A stretch of 26,864 nt of DNA, taken from the NCBI GenBank assembly GCA_029865195.1, contig JAOUHH010000007.1, positions 1 to 26,864 of the forward strand, read 5' to 3'. Source of the stretch: Desulfobulbaceae bacterium (GTDB taxonomy: Bacteria; Desulfobacterota; Desulfobulbia; Desulfobulbales; UBA5123). Shown here piece after piece: positions 21,156-26,864 of this stretch (position 1 is its first letter; each line of letters starts with the position of its first letter). The translations under genes were made by a program, and so were the position numbers. The notes beneath the pieces were generated by a model. It was given only the letters and a program-made list of their open reading frames with translations. It searched no databases and was not told the origin of the DNA.

Positions 21156-22304
21156 ATGGCGCAATTTACCCTTCCCGCCGATGATCCTCTGCGGCTCCGA
21201 GACGCACGGGCGGACATCGAAAACCAAAGCAAGGCCATCGCCGACAACCAGTTGCTGGTCGGGGTGCTGGATTCGTATCCCGGCCTCGTTGCCGTCCTCA
21301 ACCGGCACCGGCAGATCGTCTTTGCCAATCAGGCCTTCCTGCACTTCTTCGGCTTGGAGAAACCGCAGGATATCCTGGGCAAGCGACCGGGCGAGGCCCT
21401 GGTCTGCAAGAACGCCGTGGCGGGAGAATTCGGTTGCGGGACCAGCATGTGGTGTTCGTCCTGCGGGGCGTCGCAGGCGATCCTAAACTGTCAGGAGCAG
21501 GGGAAGGAGGATGTGCAGGAGTGCAGCCTGACCCACGCCGTTACCGGCCAGGCCCTCGAGTTTCGCGTCAAGGCGACCCCTCTGCCGGAAAGCCGGGAGG
21601 GTTTGCTGCTCCTCTATCTCTCGGATATCACCGATCAGCAGCGGCGACGGGCGCTGGAGCGGATATTCTTTCACGATGTGATGAATACCGCCGGCGGGGT
21701 GGCTGGCTTGAGCCGGGTACTCGGCAAGGAGGGGCTGCCGGCCGAGAGGAAGGGGCGGTTACTTGCCATGTTGCAGCAGAACGCCGAGCGGCTCGTCGAT
21801 GAGATCGCCGCCCAGCGGCAGCTGACCGCAGCGGAGAACAATGACCTGGTGGTCGCCGCCAAGCCATACGGGACGATGGAGTGTCTTGCTTGGGCCGCCT
21901 CTTTTTACAGCCACAGCAGCCTGTGCGCGGATTGCGTGGTGGAGATCGCGCCGGCGTCCGCTGACCTTGTGCTGGTGACCGACCGTCATCTCGTCAACCG
22001 GATCGTCGGCAACATGGTCAAGAACGGGGTAGAGGCGGTCGCCCCGCAGGGGGCGGTGCGGATCGGCTGCACCGATCATGGCGAGGCGGTCGAGTTCTGG
22101 GTCAGCAATGACGGCTACATCCCTGCCGAAAACCAGCTCCATATCTTCCAGCGCTCCTTTTCCACCAAGGGGGCGGGGCGCGGTCTCGGCACCTACAGCA
22201 TCAAGCTCCTCGGCGAGCACTACCTTTCCGGCCGGGTAAGTTTCCGATCCGACCCGGAGCAGGGCACCACCTTTTCGTTTTTCCTTTCCAAAGGTACTGT
22301 CTAG
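21156..22304 (+). CDS. PAS-domain sensor histidine kinase, cytoplasmic
   Basis: A 382-residue kinase without membrane segments. A PAS domain spans about residues 30-160 (LLVGVLDSYPGLVAVLNRHR to LLLYLSDITD) and contains a cysteine cluster at 84, 94, 100, 103, 112 and 123. The phospho-acceptor region has His173 in FFHDVMNTAGG. The ATPase domain follows with N-box Asn290 (GNMVKNGVEA), a divergent G1 box (NDGYIP), an F-box (FQRSFSTKG) and G2 (GRGLGTYSIK). No response regulator is next to it, so it is an orphan kinase or its partner is elsewhere. ATG 21156 was preferred to TTG 21114, which lies in the loop of a GCCGC-TGTT-GCGGC hairpin. The signal is unknown; a redox or metal cue through the cysteines is inference. 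Confidence 0.9.
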   Translation: MAQFTLPADDPLRLRDARADIENQSKAIADNQLLVGVLDSYPGLVAVLNRHRQIVFANQAFLHFFGLEKPQDILGKRPGEALVCKNAVAGEFGCGTSMWCSSCGASQAILNCQEQGKEDVQECSLTHAVTGQALEFRVKATPLPESREGLLLLYLSDITDQQRRRALERIFFHDVMNTAGGVAGLSRVLGKEGLPAERKGRLLAMLQQNAERLVDEIAAQRQLTAAENNDLVVAAKPYGTMECLAWAASFYSHSSLCADCVVEIAPASADLVLVTDRHLVNRIVGNMVKNGVEAVAPQGAVRIGCTDHGEAVEFWVSNDGYIPAENQLHIFQRSFSTKGAGRGLGTYSIKLLGEHYLSGRVSFRSDPEQGTTFSFFLSKGTV

Positions 22305-22363
22305 CCGGTCTGCCCGGTATCCCTGTCAGGCGTGTATGCCCCCTGAGTTTGTTGTGGTCGGCG

Positions 22364-23173
22364 TCAGCGTGCCACCACGAAGGCGCCGGGGTAGCCTGCC
22401 TCGTTGAGGGCCCGTTCGGCCCGATCGGCGTGCTCAAGTTCGGTGCCGGCCCGGACCTGTACCCGGTAGAATATCTGGTCGGGTCCTTCCCAGGTCTGGA
22501 TCACGGTTTTTCTTCCCTCGGCGATCATCTTCTCTTTCAGGCGGTTGGCATTTTCCTTGTTGGTGAAGGAGCCGATCTGGACATAGAATTCCCCGTGCCG
22601 GAAGTCCTGATGCGGCAGGAACCGTTCCACCGTTCCCTGCCCCTGCGCAAAGGTGGCGGCCTCGCCCAGGGCGATGATCTGCACCGGGGCGGTTCCCTTG
22701 CCGACCACGTCCAGGCGGTTTGCAGCCTCATGGCTGAGGTCGATGATCCGGCCCCGCACAAAGGGGCCGCGGTCGTTGACCCTGACCACCGCTTCCTTGC
22801 CGTTTTCAAGATTTTTCACCAGCAACCGCGTGTTCATCGGCAGCGTCTTGTGGGCGGCGGTCATCTCGTGCATGTTGTAGGTTTCGCCGTTGGAGGTCTT
22901 GCGGCCGTGAAAGGGGTTGCCGTACCAGGAGGCGATGCCGCGCTGCTCGAAGCCTTCCGCCGACGGCAACGGGTAATAAGTCTTGTCGTCGATCCGGTAG
23001 GGGCGCTGGGTGGCGGGAACGCGGCTGGCGGGCGGCACTCGCTTGACGGTGGCGGGGGTCTGTTCGACCCGTTCAACGGGTGGCGAGACGGGGGGGATGA
23101 TCTTGGGCGCGCAGCCTGCGGCAAGCAGGGCGATGGCGAAAAGCGGCATGCCGGCGCTGATAAATCTGTTCAT
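22364..23173 (-). CDS. rlpA: RlpA-family septal lipoprotein with SPOR domain
   Basis: A 269-residue lipoprotein. The signal peptide (MNRFISAGMPLFAIALLAAG) ends in a lipobox-like LAAGC with Cys21. A proline-rich linker follows. The double-psi beta-barrel spans about residues 78-168 (GIASWYGNPFHGRKTSNGE to DLSHEAANRL), and the VNDRGPF motif contains the catalytic Asp of the lytic transglycosylase type. A SPOR domain, about 190-269 (EFYVQIGSFTNKENANRLK), binds denuded peptidoglycan at the division site. In Pseudomonas RlpA cleaves glycan strands there. Its ATG overlaps the cytochrome stop by four bases, and AGGAAC inside the cytochrome gene is its ribosome-binding site. Confidence 0.94.
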   Translation of the reverse strand: MNRFISAGMPLFAIALLAAGCAPKIIPPVSPPVERVEQTPATVKRVPPASRVPATQRPYRIDDKTYYPLPSAEGFEQRGIASWYGNPFHGRKTSNGETYNMHEMTAAHKTLPMNTRLLVKNLENGKEAVVRVNDRGPFVRGRIIDLSHEAANRLDVVGKGTAPVQIIALGEAATFAQGQGTVERFLPHQDFRHGEFYVQIGSFTNKENANRLKEKMIAEGRKTVIQTWEGPDQIFYRVQVRAGTELEHADRAERALNEAGYPGAFVVAR

Positions 23174-24669
23174 GGCTGTTCCTGTTTTCTTTTTGTAGGC
23201 CGGCCGGTCTGCAACCGTTGCCGGAAAAAGGCGCCGGCCTTGCCGATGGTGTGCGGGGTGTAGGGACGGATCCGGGGGCTAGATGGGTCGGGCGTCTCCG
23301 CATCGAATAAAACCTCCCCCTCGTCGTTGACATAGGAGAGATGGAGATCGAGGCTGGGGCGGCAGGCGGTAATGCGCCCGTCATGATCGTTACAGAGCAG
23401 CAACGTTTCCCAGCGCCGTTGCTCAAAGCCCTTGAGCCACAGGCCGGGTCGCGCCTCACCGTTTATTTTGTCGATCATCGAGGGCTTGGTATCGTCACCG
23501 CCGTAGAGGTTGTTTTCGAGTTGCGCTTCCACCTCGATGCTTCCCTGCACGGTGAGGTAGGACCATGGTTCGTAATCGTCGGTATCCTGCCGCAGCAGGT
23601 GTGTTCCCTGGTCGTTGAAGCCCCATTGGGCATGGCAGGCAACGCAGGTGGCCTTGTCACGGTATTGGCGGTGGGCGGGATTCGTGGCCCGTGGCACCGG
23701 CAGTTGTTTGCGGCCAAGCTTGGTGACGAGAACGAGGGCGTCGTTCTTGACGAGCAGATTGGCGGCCGGCACCGGTTGGCCCGGTTGCCAGCCATGGCAG
23801 CCGTCGCAGGTCAGGGGGGATGGCGCTCCCTGGCGGCCTCCGCCCATCAACTGCGCGCCGGAGTGGCAGTCGATGCAGGCGATGCCCGCCAGTTGGTGGA
23901 CGTCCGGCCGCAGCTGGTGGTATTCGACGCCGTAGGGCCGGGGCGGGTTGTCTTCGGTGCGGTAAGGGGTTCGGAACTCCAGGGAGAAATCCCGTTCATA
24001 GCGGCCGTAATAATCGCCGCCGACCCTATTGCCGTGGTGGCAGTGCAGGCACTGGCTGTCGTCAGGAGAACGGACGAAGCGGTGGCCTTGCATGGCGTTG
24101 TCGTGAAAGGCAAGGTGGCAGGCCGCGCAACCGGTGCCGTGTTCCGTTTCCGGGTAGGGGTCGCCCTGGTAGTAAAGATGGCAGCGCAGGCAGCGGCGGC
24201 GCAGCAGGTCGTCGGTCAGGCCAAGCACGGTGGTCGGTGGCTCCTCGACCGGAATGGCGGTGAGGGACGCCAGGGAGGTGGTGGCGCCGAAGGCTTTGCG
24301 GACGCTGTTGACTTCGCGGCGCAGGGTAAAATGGCTGGCTTGGGCGGCCCTGGCGGTCTGTTGCCGGTGGCAGCGGCCGCAGACGTGGTCCATGTTGGCG
24401 GGGTGGGCGGGCAGTGCGATCATGCCCTGGTGGGCGGTTGCGGCGGTGTCGGCGGTGGCGTCGCCGTTGTGGCAGGTAGAACAGGCGAAGGCGTGATCGG
24501 CGTCAAGTTGAACGGCATGGCAGCCCTGGCAGCCCGACTGCGCGGGGGGGATCGTCTCGAGCACCATCTCAGCGGCGGGCTGGTTGTCGCCACGATCGCA
24601 CCCAGCCAGGAGGGGCAGCAGCAGGGCGGCGAGCATCAGCGCGATGTTGAGAGAACGGTATGTCGGCAT
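23170..24669 (-). CDS. Nine-heme c-type cytochrome lipoprotein
   Basis: A 499-residue predicted lipoprotein. The signal segment ends in LLAGC (Cys24). Nine CxxCH heme-c motifs occur at about residues 47, 63, 97, 160, 181, 207, 265, 288 and 342 (CQGCH, CSTCH, CGRCH, CLRCH, CAACH, CLHCH, CIDCH, CDGCH, CVACH). The last 150 residues have no heme motif. Extra histidines could serve as distal ligands. It likely carries electrons in the periplasm or at the outer membrane; its partner is unknown. I do not recognise it as a named family such as NrfA or OmcS. Start uncertain: an in-frame ATG at 24741 would add 24 polar residues before the signal segment, which is less likely. Confidence 0.9.
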   Translation of the reverse strand: MPTYRSLNIALMLAALLLPLLAGCDRGDNQPAAEMVLETIPPAQSGCQGCHAVQLDADHAFACSTCHNGDATADTAATAHQGMIALPAHPANMDHVCGRCHRQQTARAAQASHFTLRREVNSVRKAFGATTSLASLTAIPVEEPPTTVLGLTDDLLRRRCLRCHLYYQGDPYPETEHGTGCAACHLAFHDNAMQGHRFVRSPDDSQCLHCHHGNRVGGDYYGRYERDFSLEFRTPYRTEDNPPRPYGVEYHQLRPDVHQLAGIACIDCHSGAQLMGGGRQGAPSPLTCDGCHGWQPGQPVPAANLLVKNDALVLVTKLGRKQLPVPRATNPAHRQYRDKATCVACHAQWGFNDQGTHLLRQDTDDYEPWSYLTVQGSIEVEAQLENNLYGGDDTKPSMIDKINGEARPGLWLKGFEQRRWETLLLCNDHDGRITACRPSLDLHLSYVNDEGEVLFDAETPDPSSPRIRPYTPHTIGKAGAFFRQRLQTGRPTKRKQEQP

Positions 24670-24796
24670 GCCGTGAATGTCTGGGGTCGGTGGATTGTTT
24701 GCCTTGCAAGAGGATGCTGCCTTGACGGCTCCTGTCATCATCTATGTTGAACACACTACTCTAGTCGCAGTTGTCTGAAAAGTCTCAGGAAAAAGC

Positions 24797-24823
24797 AAAA
24801 AAAACCCGGTGGGCGCGACCGGT
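24797..24823 (-). terminator. Small hairpin with U8 run on - strand, upstream of cytochrome
   Basis: Read on the - strand, ACCGG and its partner CCGGT (+ positions 24806-24810 and 24818-24822) pair around a seven-base loop, and a run of eight T follows (+ strand A-run 24797-24804). The stem is only five base pairs. It could be a weak terminator against antisense transcription from the pyrG side, or an attenuator in a long cytochrome leader. Confidence 0.3.
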
Positions 24824-24824
24824 G

Positions 24825-24851
24825 CGATTCGGGGGAAATCGGCGTTTTTTT
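24825..24851 (+). terminator. Small hairpin with T7 run upstream of pyrG promoter
   Basis: CGATT (24825-24829) pairs with AATCG (24837-24841) around a G-rich loop, then GCG and seven T follow. The stem is weak. It ends just before the pyrG promoter-like TTGGAC, so it could insulate pyrG from upstream + strand transcription. Confidence 0.28.
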
Positions 24852-24852
24852 C

Positions 24853-24882
24853 TTGGACAAATGACACTCCTTTCTTTATAGT
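24853..24882 (+). promoter_or_regulatory. Sigma70-like promoter for pyrG
   Basis: TTGGAC (24853-24858) is followed after 18 bases by TATAGT (24877-24882); an alternative -10, TTTATA (24875-24880), has 16-base spacing. The pyrG ATG begins only eight bases after the -10 box and no Shine-Dalgarno is present, so the transcript from this promoter would be leaderless or nearly so. Confidence 0.5.
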
Positions 24883-24889
24883 GGTCGCC

Positions 24890-26542
24890 ATGAAACCATC
24901 CAACCCATCCAATCGGACCAAGTTTATTTTCGTTACCGGCGGCGTTCTTTCCTCACTGGGAAAGGGCCTGGCCGCCGCCGCCATCGGCGCCCTTCTCGAA
25001 AGCCGCGGACTCTCCGTGACCTTCCAGAAACTCGACCCCTATATCAACGTCGATCCGGGCACCATGAACCCCTTCCAGCACGGCGAGGTCTTCGTCACCG
25101 ACGACGGCGCCGAGACCGATCTCGATCTGGGCCATTACGAGCGGTATACCAACGCGGTGCTGGGGCAGCGCAACAACTACACCTCCGGCCGGATTTACCA
25201 CACCGTTATCTCCAAGGAGCGGCGCGGCGAATATAACGGCGGCACGGTGCAGGTTATCCCGCATATCACCGACGAGATCAAGGGGGCCATCCATCAACTG
25301 GAGGGCGACGTCGATGTGGCGATCATCGAGATCGGCGGCACCATCGGCGATATCGAGAGCCTGCCGTTTTTGGAGGCGATCCGCCAGTTTAGGTTCGATG
25401 TCGGCCGCGAGAATTCGCTTTTCATCCATGTCACCCTGGTTCCCTATATCAAGACCGCCGGCGAGGTGAAGACCAAGCCGACCCAGCACAGTGTCAAGGA
25501 GTTGCGCGCCATCGGTATCCAGCCCGATATCCTCCTGTGCCGGACCGAGCGCGAACTGAGCGATGATCTGAAACGCAAGATCGCCCTCTTCTGTAACGTG
25601 CCGGCCGAGGCGGTGATCACCGCCCAGGATGTCGAGTCCATCTACGAGGTGCCGCTGCGCTTGCACGCGCAGGGGATCGACGAGTTGGTGTTGCGGCTTC
25701 TGAATATCTGGGCCCGGGCGCCGCGCCTGGAGCCCTGGCACGACTTGATGCGCAAGATCAAGGAGCCGGCCCGGAAGGTCACCATCGGCATCATCGGCAA
25801 GTATGTGGATCTCACCGAGTCGTACAAGAGCCTGCATGAATCGCTGGTCCATGGCGGGGTTGCCAACGACGCCCGGGTGGATCTGCGCTACGTCAGCGCC
25901 GAGGATATCGAGGCCAACGGCACCGGCCAACTGCAAGGCTGTCACGGTATCCTGGTGCCGGGCGGCTTCGGCAACCGGGGTGTGCAGGGCAAGATCATGG
26001 CCATTACCTACGCCCGCGAGAACAAGGTGCCCTTCTTCGGCATCTGTCTCGGCATGCAGTTGGCGGTGGTGGAGTTCGCCCGCAATATCGCCGGCATGGC
26101 CGATGCCGACAGCACCGAGTTCAACCGCGCCTCCCAGCATCCGGTCATCTATCTGATGAAGGAATGGTTTGATTACCGCACCAACAAGGTGCAGGTCCGC
26201 GACGAGCTTTCCGAGATGGGCGGCACCCTCAGGCTCGGCGCCTATCCCTGCCATCTCCATGAGGGCACCTTTGCCGCCGCGGCCTATAATACCGAGGATA
26301 TCGAAGAGCGCCACCGCCATCGCTACGAGTTCAATCCGGAGTTCCGCGACGCCCTGGTCGAAAAGGGCTTGGTGATCAGCGGCACCTCGCCGGACAATAC
26401 CCTGGTGGAGATTGTGGAACTGAAGGAGCATCCCTGGTTCCTGGGCTGTCAGTTCCATCCGGAGTTCAAGTCCAAGCCGATGCAGGCGCACCCGTTGTTC
26501 CGGGAATTTATCGCCGCCGCGCTCAAGCATGGTGGCGCCTGA
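24890..26542 (+). CDS. pyrG: CTP synthase
   Basis: A 550-residue CTP synthase, which aminates UTP to CTP with ATP and glutamine. The N-terminal amidoligase domain starts KFIFVTGGVLSSLGKGLAAA, with the P-loop-like SSLGKG, then NVDPGTMNPFQHGEVFVTDD. The class I glutaminase domain has the nucleophile Cys386 (FGICLGMQ) and the His523/Glu525 pair (QFHPEF). A frame-open GTG at 24809 would put 27 unrelated residues before the conserved start and is rejected. No Shine-Dalgarno sequence lies before ATG 24890. It is followed after a short gap by kdsA; CTP is the co-substrate for CMP-KDO formation, so the pairing makes metabolic sense. Confidence 0.98.
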   Translation: MKPSNPSNRTKFIFVTGGVLSSLGKGLAAAAIGALLESRGLSVTFQKLDPYINVDPGTMNPFQHGEVFVTDDGAETDLDLGHYERYTNAVLGQRNNYTSGRIYHTVISKERRGEYNGGTVQVIPHITDEIKGAIHQLEGDVDVAIIEIGGTIGDIESLPFLEAIRQFRFDVGRENSLFIHVTLVPYIKTAGEVKTKPTQHSVKELRAIGIQPDILLCRTERELSDDLKRKIALFCNVPAEAVITAQDVESIYEVPLRLHAQGIDELVLRLLNIWARAPRLEPWHDLMRKIKEPARKVTIGIIGKYVDLTESYKSLHESLVHGGVANDARVDLRYVSAEDIEANGTGQLQGCHGILVPGGFGNRGVQGKIMAITYARENKVPFFGICLGMQLAVVEFARNIAGMADADSTEFNRASQHPVIYLMKEWFDYRTNKVQVRDELSEMGGTLRLGAYPCHLHEGTFAAAAYNTEDIEERHRHRYEFNPEFRDALVEKGLVISGTSPDNTLVEIVELKEHPWFLGCQFHPEFKSKPMQAHPLFREFIAAALKHGGA

Positions 26543-26655
26543 GGGATCTCGCCGGATTATTGAGTTCATCTGGGCGACAGCAGGGGATTTCCCGCTTGTC
26601 GCCCCGTTTATTTTAGGGAGAATGGGTACGAGTGGATACCGTGAGGATTGCGAAT

Positions 26656-26864
26656 ATGGAGCCGTCGGGTTCCTTCCTGGTTGGGCCGGGCCAGCCGTTG
26701 TTGCTGCTTGGCGGGCCCTGCGTTCTTGAATCCGAGGGGTTGGCGCGCGAGGTGGCCACCGAGATGCGGGCGATCTGCAAGCGGCTCGGCATCTCCTATG
26801 TCTTCAAGGCCTCGTTCGACAAGGCCAACCGGACCTCGCTGGCCGCCTTTCGTGGCCCCGGCAT
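26656..26864 (+). CDS. kdsA: 3-deoxy-8-phosphooctulonate synthase (KDO-8-P synthase), 5' part
   Basis: The N-terminal part of KdsA, cut by the window end. KdsA condenses phosphoenolpyruvate with arabinose 5-phosphate to make KDO-8-P for lipopolysaccharide. The recognisable segment is LLLLGGPCVLES followed by YVFKASFDKANRTSLAAFRG, with the conserved FKASFDKANR active-site strand. The cysteine in GGPCVLE is where metal-dependent KdsA enzymes keep a metal-binding Cys and metal-independent ones have Asn (E. coli GGMNVLES), so this is predicted to be the metal-dependent class. ATG 26656 with GAGGA eight bases upstream was chosen; GTG 26632 and GTG 26641 are in frame and possible. Downstream genes are outside the window. 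Confidence 0.94.
   Translation, partial: MEPSGSFLVGPGQPLLLLGGPCVLESEGLAREVATEMRAICKRLGISYVFKASFDKANRTSLAAFRGPG

Noticed and set aside
23341..24750. A 469-codon open frame on the + strand opposite the cytochrome gene
   Set aside because: Its valine/glycine/alanine-rich product is typical of an antisense shadow, while the - strand frame has nine CxxCH motifs and a signal peptide.
24953..26569. A 538-codon open frame on the - strand opposite pyrG
   Set aside because: It is a shadow of the GC-rich pyrG coding frame. It has no recognisable domain and no ribosome-binding site, and pyrG is certain.
1..26864. Mobile elements, CRISPR arrays, tRNA or rRNA genes
   Set aside because: No transposase-like frame, spaced direct repeats, or tRNA/rRNA signature sequences were seen. 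The gene content is housekeeping with uniform codon use.

Overview
The window is a chromosomal segment of a Gram-negative, moderately GC-rich bacterium, most likely a sulfate- or sulfur-reducing member of the Desulfobulbales (former Deltaproteobacteria). That placement is inference. It rests on the protein sequences, a nine-heme c-type cytochrome lipoprotein, a stand-alone AICAR transformylase without the IMP cyclohydrolase domain, a short ThiF of the 'family 2' type, and a pyrG-kdsA pair.

Positions 1-15728 hold one long + strand translation block: the 3' end of tuf, then the S10, spc and alpha clusters fused end to end. The order is rpsJ-rplC-rplD-rplW-rplB-rpsS-rplV-rpsC-rplP-rpmC-rpsQ, rplN-rplX-rplE-rpsN-rpsH-rplF-rplR-rpsE-rpmD-rplO-secY-map-infA-rpmJ, rpsM-rpsK-rpsD-rpoA-rplQ. 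It ends in a perfect-palindrome terminator shared with a convergent ACT-domain gene. The block has 26 ribosomal protein genes, the SecY channel, methionine aminopeptidase, IF-1 and RNA polymerase alpha. rpmD and rpmJ are very short and easy to miss. Several spacers in the block can fold into strong RNA structures.

Positions 15779-20959 hold an ACT-domain protein (- strand), a 510-base divergent gap, and a thiazole operon thiF-thiS-thiG-thiH that makes the thiazole half of thiamine. An AICAR formyltransferase of the purine pathway follows and ends in a hairpin terminator.

Positions 21156-24669 hold a soluble PAS histidine kinase with an unusual cysteine cluster (+). Facing it is a - strand pair, a nine-heme lipoprotein cytochrome and an RlpA-type septal lipoprotein, whose genes overlap by four bases.

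Positions 24742-26864 hold a compact divergent promoter region, CTP synthase (pyrG), and the start of KDO-8-phosphate synthase (kdsA), which is cut by the window edge. CTP from PyrG is used to activate KDO, so this pair likely opens a lipopolysaccharide-precursor operon.

No mobile element, CRISPR array, tRNA or rRNA was seen. The most interesting signals are the structured spacers inside the ribosomal block, and the restriction of every GTG/TTG ribosomal-protein start codon to small-subunit genes (6 of 10, against 0 of 16 large-subunit genes).
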